Part shown: in pieces, positions 8,656 through 15,054 of the stretch
How positions within the stretch are numbered: position 1 is the stretch's first letter
Layout of the letters: every line of letters starts with the position of its first letter
Source of the DNA: an uncultured Alphaproteobacteria bacterium
GTDB taxonomy: Bacteria; Pseudomonadota; Alphaproteobacteria; Reyranellales; Reyranellaceae
DNA length: 20,001 nt
Direction of reading: 5' to 3'
Assembly: GCA_903929895.1 (NCBI GenBank)
Contig: CAIYWM010000924.1
Span: forward strand, 1-20,001
The notes under the pieces: generated by a model
The model's input: the letters and a program-made list of their open reading frames with translations, nothing else
Told to the model about the DNA's origin: nothing
Databases searched by the model: none
Program-made: the position numbers and the translations under genes

Positions 8656-9312
8656 ATGCATGACGGCGTCGTCTTCGATTATCTCAATCCCGACGTGCCG
8701 GCCGGGCTGCGCCTGCTCGACGTTCCCCTGATCCGCGCCAACCGCGACACGATCAAGGGCTACGGCGAGGTCGTGCGCGATCCGAAGAAGCAGAAGATCG
8801 AGATCGTGCCGTGGCCTCTCACCGGCTCCCGCAAGCTCGATGCCGGCACCGGGATCGAGGGCGGCACGACCGAGGGCATTTTCGCCTGCGAATGGCGCGG
8901 CAACGAATTGATCGGTCGCAACGAGGCGGTCGGCGGCCACTATGTCATCGGCTTTCGCGACCTGCCGGAGACGGTGCGGCCTGGGGTGAAGCTCAGCCAG
9001 GGCCGCGTGCTCCTGTGGCACTGCAACTATCACCCGGACGGCGGGCAGCTCTTCTGGCCGCTCGATGGCAAGCCCTTCGTCGTGCCGGCCGCGCTGCCGG
9101 GCGACGATCTCCAGCCCGAGACCTTCAAGGCCTTCTGGTCGGACGGCAGCTTCGGCATCTACATCCATCCCGGCATCTGGCACGAAGGCGTGTTCCCGGT
9201 GCATGAGACCGGCCGCTTCTTCGACAAGCAGGGCAAGGTGCATGCGCGCGTGAGCTGCGATCTCGCGCGCGAATTCGGCGTGCTGCTCAACGTGCCGCTG
9301 CCGCAGGGCTGA
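8656..9312 (+). CDS. Ureidoglycolate lyase-like cupin-fold protein
   Basis: A protein of 218 residues. The C-terminal half resembles ureidoglycolate lyase (AllA family): PETFKAFWSDGSFGIYIHPG, then IWHEGVF (H171, W175, H176) and a long beta-rich tail ending in FGVLLNVPL. In AllA the matching HxGxWH stretch lines the active site that splits ureidoglycolate into glyoxylate and urea. The N-terminal half is longer than usual for AllA (about 160 residues), so a different substrate is likely and the name is only at family level. No other purine or allantoin catabolic genes are in the window. AGGGGC at 8643-8648 is the ribosome site. It lies 11 bp after lysK and its 3' end overlaps the convergent TetR gene by 26 bp. 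Confidence 0.65.
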   Translation: MHDGVVFDYLNPDVPAGLRLLDVPLIRANRDTIKGYGEVVRDPKKQKIEIVPWPLTGSRKLDAGTGIEGGTTEGIFACEWRGNELIGRNEAVGGHYVIGFRDLPETVRPGVKLSQGRVLLWHCNYHPDGGQLFWPLDGKPFVVPAALPGDDLQPETFKAFWSDGSFGIYIHPGIWHEGVFPVHETGRFFDKQGKVHARVSCDLAREFGVLLNVPLPQG

Positions 9313-9952
9313 AGCCCGCCGCGGCCCGGAACACCCTCGACAGGGCGGCAATGGCCTCGGGCCGTCCGATCGCGGCCTCGTCCTGGGCCATCATCTCCCA
9401 GACGGCTCCCTCCACGGCGGCGAGCGCCACGGCGAGTTGCGCCGTGTCGGCGGTCCCTGCGCCGGCCGCCGCGAGCTTGGCCTGAAGGGCGGGCACGAAC
9501 CGCCGCGCTTCCTCGATGATCGCCTGGCGCCCCTGCACTTCGGGCAACGCGTCGCGCAGGGCGAGCGAGACGTCGAGGCCCTTGCGCTTCTCGACGACGA
9601 AGGCGGCGATTGCGGCATCGACGGCCTCCTCCGGCGATGCAGCCCCTGACAGGTCGGCGGCCATGACGGCGTCGAGATAGTTGCGCGTGCGCTGGCGGAC
9701 GATCTCAACGGCGATGGCGTTGCGGTTCGGGAAGTACTGGTAGAGGGAGCCGACCGAGACGCCGGCCAGCGTCGAGATGCGGGTCGTCGTGCAGGCGGCC
9801 CATCCGTCGCGCCGCAGAATGCGAATGGTTGCCTCGACGATGGCATCCACCGTGGCGGCCGAGCGGGACTGGAGGGGCTTCTTGCGCGGTTTCAGGGCGG
9901 CCGGCACGGCGTGGCTCCGATGCGAATGGACGGTCAGCGACCTGCTTTCCAT
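9287..9952 (-). CDS. TetR/AcrR-family transcriptional regulator
   Basis: A one-component repressor of about 221 residues. The N-terminal helix-turn-helix lies at about residues 30-75, with STLAGVSVGSLYQYFPNRNA matching the canonical TetR recognition-helix block, followed by an alpha-helical ligand-binding domain without recognisable specificity. The ATG at 9952 is used; a TTG at 9958 in the same frame, four bases after GAGG, is an equally possible start (223 residues). It is divergent from the SDR gene at 9982, and a palindrome covers the start region, so it probably represses itself and the SDR. The ligand is unknown. Its 3' end runs 26 bp into the convergent cupin gene. Confidence 0.92.
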   Translation of the reverse strand: MESRSLTVHSHRSHAVPAALKPRKKPLQSRSAATVDAIVEATIRILRRDGWAACTTTRISTLAGVSVGSLYQYFPNRNAIAVEIVRQRTRNYLDAVMAADLSGAASPEEAVDAAIAAFVVEKRKGLDVSLALRDALPEVQGRQAIIEEARRFVPALQAKLAAAGAGTADTAQLAVALAAVEGAVWEMMAQDEAAIGRPEAIAALSRVFRAAAGFSPAAAAR

Positions 9953-9962
9953 TTTCAATGGA
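9948..9962. promoter_or_regulatory. Candidate TetR operator
   Basis: TCCATT-TTC-AATGGA is a perfect 6-bp-arm palindrome with a 3-bp centre. It sits at the 5' end of the tetR gene, 20 bp before the divergent SDR start. Its place between two divergent genes, one a repressor, and its AT-richness against a GC-rich background suggest an autoregulatory operator. A second, wider inverted pair GACGGTCA (9929-9936) and TGACCGTC (9983-9990) surrounds it, but both halves are coding. Confidence 0.45.
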
Positions 9963-9981
9963 CCTCAGCCGGAGTCAAAGA

Positions 9982-10917
9982 ATGACCGTCCTCCACCTCG
10001 TCACTGGCGGCACATCGGGGATCGGCCTCGAACTCGTGCGCATGCTGCTCGCCGACCCGGCGAACCGGGTCGTCGTTGGTGCCCGCCGGCCGGCGCAAGC
10101 CTCGGAACTGCGTGCCCTCGCCGACGAAGGCCGCCTCGAGATCCTGCCGCTCGATCTCGCTTCGCTCGCTTCAACGGTCGCGTTCGCCGACGCGGTCATG
10201 GCCCGTCTCACGGGCGACCGTCTCGCCTCTGTGGCTGCCAATGCCGGCGTCCAGAACGTGAAGGCGCGGCGAATGACCGTCGACGGCTACGAGGAAACCC
10301 TGCAGGCAAACTGGCTGGCACACGCGCTGCTGATCGAACGGCTGCTGCCGGTCCTCGCGCCCGGCGCGCCGATCGTCTTCACGGCAAGCGGCACGCATGA
10401 CCCGGCCAGCGCCACCGCCCGCCTGTTCGGATTCAGGGGCGGCCTCTATCGGGGCATCGAAAGGGTGGCGCGAGGTGATCTCGACGGCAGCGCGTCCGAG
10501 ACGCAGCAGGGTCTGGACCGCTACGCCACCTCCAAGCTCGTCGCCATCCTGCATGTCTATGCCCGTGCGCGCAGCACGCCGGCGGGCGGGCCGCGCTGGT
10601 TCGCCTTCGATCCCGGCCTGATGGCGGGCACGGGGCTGGCGCGCGATCGCTCCGCCGTGGAGCGCTGGGCATGGTCGACGATCCTGCCGGTGGTGGCGCG
10701 CGTGATCCCCGGCGCCAGCACCCCGCAGAGGTCGGCCGCGACCTACGCACGATTGCTCACGGGACGGCTGTTTCCGCAGGAGAGCGGTGTGCATCTCGAT
10801 TTCTCCGGCCGCAGGACGGCAAGCTCGGCCGATTCCAATCGCCAGGATTGGCAGGAGGAGGTGGCGGCCTTCGCCGGCGCGATCTCTCAGGGCTGGCATC
10901 CAGTCGCGCTTCCTTGA
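9982..10917 (+). CDS. Short-chain dehydrogenase/reductase (retinol dehydrogenase/protochlorophyllide reductase-like)
   Basis: A classical NAD(P)-dependent oxidoreductase of 311 residues. The dinucleotide-binding motif is TGGTSGIG (8-15); NAG (87-89), catalytic S136 and YATSK (Y181, K185) complete the active site. GARRP (33-37) after the second strand suggests NADP(H) preference through its arginines. The insert between the catalytic Ser and Tyr (about 137-180) and the C-terminal extension are longer than in 250-residue SDRs and resemble retinol-dehydrogenase/protochlorophyllide-reductase-like SDRs. The substrate is probably a hydrophobic alcohol or carbonyl, but this is inference. The ATG at 9982 is chosen because GGAG (9971-9974) stands 7 bp before it; an in-frame ATG at 9958 lies inside the palindrome. 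Probably controlled by the divergent TetR protein. Confidence 0.9.
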   Translation: MTVLHLVTGGTSGIGLELVRMLLADPANRVVVGARRPAQASELRALADEGRLEILPLDLASLASTVAFADAVMARLTGDRLASVAANAGVQNVKARRMTVDGYEETLQANWLAHALLIERLLPVLAPGAPIVFTASGTHDPASATARLFGFRGGLYRGIERVARGDLDGSASETQQGLDRYATSKLVAILHVYARARSTPAGGPRWFAFDPGLMAGTGLARDRSAVERWAWSTILPVVARVIPGASTPQRSAATYARLLTGRLFPQESGVHLDFSGRRTASSADSNRQDWQEEVAAFAGAISQGWHPVALP

Positions 10918-10966
10918 CAATCACGGCAAGGCGCACGTGCGCTGCGATCCTGCATGCGACTCAAAA

Positions 10967-11034
10967 AATATTCCAAAGAATATTATTCGCTTGCGCCAAA
11001 ACATTCCAAAGAATATTAATAAATTCCTTGGAAT
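10967..11034. promoter_or_regulatory. Three-site palindrome array upstream of nitroreductase-marR
   Basis: Three dyads occur within 68 bp of AT-rich DNA. Site 1, 10967-10984, is AATATTC-CAAA-GAATATT (perfect 7-bp arms). Site 2, 11000-11017, is AACATTC-CAAA-GAATATT (one mismatched pair). Site 3, 11023-11034, is ATTCC-TT-GGAAT, an inverted copy of site 2 (AACATTCC is read back as GGAATGTT at 11030-11037). Centres are 33 and 20 bp apart, about three and two helical turns. A weak promoter (TTGCGC 10991-10996, TATTAA 11014-11019) would lie among them. The MarR protein encoded two genes on is the natural candidate binder. Confidence 0.65.
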
Positions 11035-11049
11035 GTTATGGAGGAATTC

Positions 11050-12195
11050 ATGGCTATTTCGCGCAAGTCCTTTATCCGCATCCTGGGCGGCGGCCTCGTC
11101 GTGGCGGCGGGCGTTGCCGTCGCCGTGCCGCGGCTTGACGCCATGCCCGCCGTGGCCGTCGAGGGCTGGCGCGGTCCCGGGCCGGAGGAGGCCGATCCGC
11201 GCCGGCGGGCGCTCGCCTGGGCCCTGCTGGCGCCCAATCCGCACAATCTCCAGTCCTGGGCGGTCGATCTTTCACGCCCCGACACGATCATGCTCCATGT
11301 CGATGCCACCCGGCTGCTGCCCCAGACCGATCCGTTCTCGCGCCAGATCCTGATCGGCCACGGCTGCTTCCTGGAGATTCTGGCGATGGCGGCGGCCGCC
11401 GACGGCTATCGCGCCGACATCACGCTCTTTCCCGATGGCGACTGGACCCTGGACAAGCCCGTGGCGCGGATCGTGTTGACGAAAGAACCGGGCATCGCGG
11501 TCGATCCGCTGTTCGTCCAGGTGCCGCGGCGGCGCACGGTCAAGGGCAGGTTCGAAGCCCGCATGCTCGATCCAGTGCACACGGTGGCGCTGCTTGCGGG
11601 TCACCGGACCCCGGCGTTGCCTCTCGCCATCGTCGACGAGCCCGGCCAGGTCGACCGCCTGCGCACCTTGGCCATTGCCGGCTCGGAACTGGAGATGAAC
11701 ACGGTCCGGACTCACAAGGAGAGTATCGACGTCGCGCGCATTGGCGCCGCCGAGATCGCCACCCACCGAGACGGAATCTCGCTGAAGGGACCGATGATCT
11801 GGGCGCTGCGCCAGACCGGGCAGATGACGCCTGAAAAGGCGATGACCCCCGGAACGCTGGCGTGGAACGGCGGTCGCGACTATACGCTGGCCGGCTACGG
11901 CAGCGCCCGCGCCTTCGGCTGGATCGCCAGCGGCGACAACACGCGGATCACCCAGATCGCCGTCGGTCGCAGTTATGTCCGCCTGCAGCTCGCAGCGACG
12001 TCGCTCGGCGTGGCGTTGCAGCCACACAGCCAGACCCTGCAGGAATATCCCGAAATGGCGGATCTGCGCGCGGCCGTGCACAGGGAAACCGGCACGCCGG
12101 ACGGTGCGACGCTGCAGATGTTCTTCCGTCTGGGCTATGCTGGCGATCCCGGCCCGTCGCCCCGACGGCCACTTCAGAGTTTCGTGACCGTTTGA
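11050..12195 (+). CDS. Acg-like nitroreductase-family FMN oxidoreductase, exported-type N-terminus
   Basis: A protein of 381 residues. The N-terminus (MAISRKSFIRI followed by a hydrophobic stretch to about residue 30) looks like a signal or anchor; it has RK rather than RR, so it is at best a weak Tat signal. The remainder fits the Acg-type nitroreductases: LAPNPHNLQSWAVDL (about 57-71), where NPHNxQ is the FMN-contact motif, and SLGVALQPHSQTLQEYPEM near the C-terminus. The family is flavin-dependent and linked in mycobacteria (Rv2032) with dormancy and nitro-compound resistance; the substrate here is unknown. The ATG at 11050 follows GGAGG by 5 bp; the ATG at 11038 overlaps that ribosome site and is unlikely. 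Its stop overlaps the marR start (TTGA). Confidence 0.82.
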   Translation: MAISRKSFIRILGGGLVVAAGVAVAVPRLDAMPAVAVEGWRGPGPEEADPRRRALAWALLAPNPHNLQSWAVDLSRPDTIMLHVDATRLLPQTDPFSRQILIGHGCFLEILAMAAAADGYRADITLFPDGDWTLDKPVARIVLTKEPGIAVDPLFVQVPRRRTVKGRFEARMLDPVHTVALLAGHRTPALPLAIVDEPGQVDRLRTLAIAGSELEMNTVRTHKESIDVARIGAAEIATHRDGISLKGPMIWALRQTGQMTPEKAMTPGTLAWNGGRDYTLAGYGSARAFGWIASGDNTRITQIAVGRSYVRLQLAATSLGVALQPHSQTLQEYPEMADLRAAVHRETGTPDGATLQMFFRLGYAGDPGPSPRRPLQSFVTV

Positions 12196-12647
12196 CCGAG
12201 CCGCCGCTTCCCTTCCGCATCGTCAACTGGATCGGCATCATCGACCAGTTGGCCTCGACTGAGGCCAACCAGGTGTTGAGGCCGCTCGGCCTTCAGTTGC
12301 CGCAGTTCGTTCTGCTGAACCATTTCAGCCACCGGCCAGACGAAACCAGGACCGTCACGGGCGTCGCCCGCGCGTTGCAGCAACCCCAGCCTGGCGTCAC
12401 CAAGAACGTACAGAAGCTGGTGGCCAAGGGCTGGCTGCGCGAGCGTACGAACGGTGGCGACGGCCGTTCCAAGCTGCTTGTCCTGACGCCCGCCGGTCTC
12501 GCCAAGCATCGCGCCGCCGTGGCGGCGCTCACCCCCAGCCTTGCGCGTGCCTTCGACGACTGGCCGGAGCGCGATCAGCGGTTGCTTTTCACGTTGCTCG
12601 ACCGGCTCAAGCTCTGGTTCGATCGGGATCGGGATCGGCTGCCTTAG
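12192..12647 (+). CDS. MarR-family winged-helix transcriptional regulator
   Basis: A dimeric one-component regulator of 151 residues, the normal length for the family. The winged helix spans about residues 35-100: TVTGVARALQQPQPGVTKNV is the helix-turn-helix, VQKLVAKGWLRER the following helix and strand, and NGGDGRSKLLVLTPAG the wing with the conserved Asp-Gly-Arg. The likely start is TTG at 12192, overlapping the nitroreductase stop as TTGA, which means translational coupling; there is no in-frame ATG nearby. MarR proteins sense phenolics, oxidants or other small molecules and usually repress their own operon. The operator is expected in the palindrome array before the nitroreductase. The 3' end overlaps the convergent tetR gene by 41 bp. 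Confidence 0.88.
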   Translation: MTEPPLPFRIVNWIGIIDQLASTEANQVLRPLGLQLPQFVLLNHFSHRPDETRTVTGVARALQQPQPGVTKNVQKLVAKGWLRERTNGGDGRSKLLVLTPAGLAKHRAAVAALTPSLARAFDDWPERDQRLLFTLLDRLKLWFDRDRDRLP

Positions 12648-13272
12648 TGACTGCGCCGAGATAGGCGACGATCATCCGCACGATCTCGTCCTCGAAGGTG
12701 CGACTGGCGAGGAAGGGCTGCTCTTCCAGCACCGCAGCGCGGACGACCCCCATGAGGGATCGCGAAACGACGAAGGCCTGTTCGCGCGTAAGGGGACCGA
12801 CCAGTGGGTTAGGCCCGCGTCCCACGGTCTCGCCGGCCCGGGCAATGAAGGCCGCGACGGGCGCGATCAGTTCGATGCCGGTGCCCTGCGCCAGGAGCGC
12901 CTGGACGACCGCCTTGCGGGCGCGCTGCCGGCCCCGGAAGGCATGGACGATCGCCCGCACCATGGCGCGGACGCGTCCTTCGACCGAGGGATCGCCTTCG
13001 CCCTGCAGCGCGCGTCCGACCTCGCCCAGGGCCGTTGCCATCTCCTCGCGGGCAAGCGCCATCAGCAGCGCGTTCTTGTCGGCAAAATACTGATAGAGCG
13101 TGCCGATGCTGACGCCCGCGCGTTCGGCCACCGCGTTGGTCGTGAAGGCGGCGAGGCCACCCTTTTCGAGAATCTGAGCCGCTGCCTCGACGATCGACGC
13201 GACGGTCTGCGCCGCCCGCGCCTGGCGCGGCATTCTTCTTTTGTTTTCAGGGGCTTGGCGACGTGCGGCCAT
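12607..13272 (-). CDS. TetR/AcrR-family transcriptional regulator
   Basis: A 221-residue TetR-type repressor. The helix-turn-helix is at about 25-70, with AVAERAGVSIGTLYQYFADK as its core; the remaining helices form a ligand pocket of unknown specificity. The basic N-terminus (MAARRQAPENKRRMPRQARA) is common in the family; an internal ATG at residue 14 is an alternative start, and neither has a good ribosome site. It is divergent from the di-iron hydroxylase at 13357, across a short intergenic region with a dyad and a -10-like box, so it probably controls that gene. The last 41 bp overlap the convergent marR gene. Confidence 0.92.
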   Translation of the reverse strand: MAARRQAPENKRRMPRQARAAQTVASIVEAAAQILEKGGLAAFTTNAVAERAGVSIGTLYQYFADKNALLMALAREEMATALGEVGRALQGEGDPSVEGRVRAMVRAIVHAFRGRQRARKAVVQALLAQGTGIELIAPVAAFIARAGETVGRGPNPLVGPLTREQAFVVSRSLMGVVRAAVLEEQPFLASRTFEDEIVRMIVAYLGAVTKAADPDPDRTRA

Positions 13273-13307
13273 GACGGCACCGGGCGGGCGAAGGCGAGTA
13301 ACTGAAC

Positions 13308-13327
13308 ATGAGCATCACTCATATATT
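13308..13327. promoter_or_regulatory. Candidate TetR operator overlapping a -10 box
   Basis: ATGAG-CATCA-CTCAT (13308-13322) has perfect 5-bp arms around a 5-bp centre. It overlaps by one base TATATT (13322-13327), a 5-of-6 match to the -10 consensus for the plus-strand hydroxylase gene. No good -35 box is seen. A repressor bound here would block the polymerase. The short arms leave chance possible. Confidence 0.4.
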
Positions 13328-13356
13328 CGACCGCAGCAAGTCATATGGAGGCTTTC

Positions 13357-14274
13357 GTGCAGTCACTCGCCATTCTCTATCTCGTCATCCTGCCGCTCGT
13401 GATGGCGGCGGCGGTCGTAGAAGGCCTCTGGCTGTCGCGCACGCGCGCGGAGGCCTACGACTGGAAATCCTGGGCCTGCTCTCTGGCTGATCTGGCCGGG
13501 CGCCGCCTGCTGGCGTTCATCCCGTATACGCTCGCCGCGCCGTGGCTCGGCTGGATCTATGAGCATCGTCTCTTCACCCAGTCGCTCGACAGCGTCTGGT
13601 CCGTGCTGCTGCTCTTCGCCGGGCTCGAATTCTTCTATTACTGGTTTCATCGCGCCAGCCACACGGTGCGCTGGTTCTGGTCCTCGCACTCCGTCCATCA
13701 CTCGCCGAACCAGTTCAATTTTGCCGCTGCCTACCGGCTGGGCTGGATCGGCCGCTTCACGGGCACGTCGCTCTTCTTCGCGCCGCTGGTGCTCTTGGGC
13801 TTCACGCCGGAGACCGTGTTGACGGCGCTGTTCCTCAACCTGCTTTATCAGTTCTGGATTCATGCCGACTGGATCCCGAAGCTGGGCTGGCTCGAATACG
13901 TCCTCAACACACCGTCCGCGCATCGCGTCCATCACGCGCGCAATCCGGAGTATCTCGACGCCAATTTCGGCGGTGTCCTGATCGTCTTCGACCGGCTGTT
14001 CGGTACCTATGTCGCCGAACGTGACGAGGTGAAGTGCGACTTCGGCCTCGTCTCGCCGCAGGTGTCGTCGCGCAATCCGTTCGTGTTGAACTTCGGCCCG
14101 TGGATCGGCCTGGTGAGGGACCTCGCCTCGGCGCGCTCGGCGCGGGAAGTCTGGATGTACCTGTTCGGTGCGCCGGGCTGGCGCCCCGACGGGACGGGGC
14201 TGACGGCGGCCGAGCTGCGCAAGGCGCACGCGCTGCGGACAGAGAGGGCCGAAACTCAGCCAGCCATGACGTAA
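13357..14274 (+). CDS. Sterol desaturase / fatty acid hydroxylase superfamily membrane protein (compact form)
   Basis: A membrane di-iron oxygenase of 305 residues. From the GTG start, the iron-binding histidines are HRASH (98-102), HSVHH (111-115), WIHADW (H169) and HRVHH (189-193); membrane helices lie near 3-25, 50-70, 80-97 and 138-165. The motif order matches the C-5 sterol desaturase/alkylglycerol monooxygenase-like branch of the superfamily; the substrate is unknown. GGAGG (13347-13351) stands 5 bp before GTG 13357, so that start is preferred; the in-frame ATG at 13345 (309 residues) overlaps the same GGAGG and has no ribosome site of its own. The divergent TetR gene probably regulates it. 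It is separated from the next SDR by 54 bp and could be cotranscribed with it. Confidence 0.88.
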   Translation: MQSLAILYLVILPLVMAAAVVEGLWLSRTRAEAYDWKSWACSLADLAGRRLLAFIPYTLAAPWLGWIYEHRLFTQSLDSVWSVLLLFAGLEFFYYWFHRASHTVRWFWSSHSVHHSPNQFNFAAAYRLGWIGRFTGTSLFFAPLVLLGFTPETVLTALFLNLLYQFWIHADWIPKLGWLEYVLNTPSAHRVHHARNPEYLDANFGGVLIVFDRLFGTYVAERDEVKCDFGLVSPQVSSRNPFVLNFGPWIGLVRDLASARSAREVWMYLFGAPGWRPDGTGLTAAELRKAHALRTERAETQPAMT

Positions 14275-14328
14275 TCTCCCTTGAGCCGCCCGATCGCCGC
14301 CGACAGATTGGGTGCAAAGGAGAACGCC

Positions 14329-15054
14329 ATGGCCAAGGACAAGGTCTGCGTCGTGATCGGCGCAGGCGATGCGACGGGCGGCGCCATTGCCCGTCGCTTC
14401 GCACGCGAGGGCTACACCGCCGTCGTCACGCGCCGCAGCGCCGACAAGCTTCAGTCGCTGGTGGCACGCATCGTGGAGGAGGGTGGCCGGGTCCATCCCT
14501 TCGGCTCCGATGCCCGGGACGAAGCGCAGGTCGAGGCGCTGTTCCGCCAGATCGAGACCGAGATCGGCGAGGTCGAGGTCTTCGTCTTCAACATCGGCGG
14601 CAACGTGCGTTTCGACATTCGCGACACGACGTCCCGCGTCTATCGCAAGGTCTGGGAGATGACCGCCTTCGCCGGCTTCCTGACGGCGCGTGAGGCCGCC
14701 AAGGTCATGGTGCCGCGCGGCCGCGGCACGATGCTCTTCACCGGCGCCACCGCCTCGATCCGCGGCGGCCGCGGCTTCTCGGCCTTCGCCGGCGGCAAGC
14801 ATGCGGTGCGGGCGCTGGCGCAGTCGATGGCGCGCGAGCTCGGTCCGCAGAACATCCATGTCGCGCATGTCATCGTCGACGGCGCGATCGACACCGAATG
14901 GATCAAGGCGAATTTCCCGGACCGTTACAATGCCGGCCCCGATGCGATCCTCAATCCCGACGACATCGCCGAAACCTACTGGCAGCTCCACCGCCAGAAG
15001 CGCAGCGCCTGGACCTTCGAGATGGACCTCAGGCCGTGGAAGGAGACGTGGTGA
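14329..15054 (+). CDS. Atypical SDR-family protein with Phe at the catalytic Tyr position
   Basis: A Rossmann-fold SDR of 241 residues. The nucleotide-binding loop is GAGDATGGAIARRF (11-24), a variant of the usual TGxxxGxG; NIGGN replaces NNAG. At the active site Phe stands in the tyrosine position of YxxxK (FAGGK), while the lysine and an upstream serine (TGATASIRGG) are kept. A known classical-SDR subgroup (SDR_c10 in conserved-domain listings) has exactly this Phe with retained Lys, so the change is probably not decay. Without the tyrosine acid/base, normal alcohol oxidation is doubtful and the reaction is unknown. AAGGAG (14317-14322) with 6-bp spacing fixes the ATG at 14329. The stop abuts, with no gap, the stop of the convergent panE-like gene. 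Confidence 0.87.
   Translation: MAKDKVCVVIGAGDATGGAIARRFAREGYTAVVTRRSADKLQSLVARIVEEGGRVHPFGSDARDEAQVEALFRQIETEIGEVEVFVFNIGGNVRFDIRDTTSRVYRKVWEMTAFAGFLTAREAAKVMVPRGRGTMLFTGATASIRGGRGFSAFAGGKHAVRALAQSMARELGPQNIHVAHVIVDGAIDTEWIKANFPDRYNAGPDAILNPDDIAETYWQLHRQKRSAWTFEMDLRPWKETW

Noticed and set aside
10931..10942. 12-bp palindrome GCGCACGTGCGC after the SDR stop as terminator or operator
   Set aside because: No T-run and no loop, and it differs from the AT-rich array next to it; kept only as a note.
13363..14991. A 542-codon open frame on the minus strand opposite the hydroxylase and SDR genes
   Set aside because: Antisense shadow; the opposite strand holds iron-binding histidine clusters and an SDR fold.
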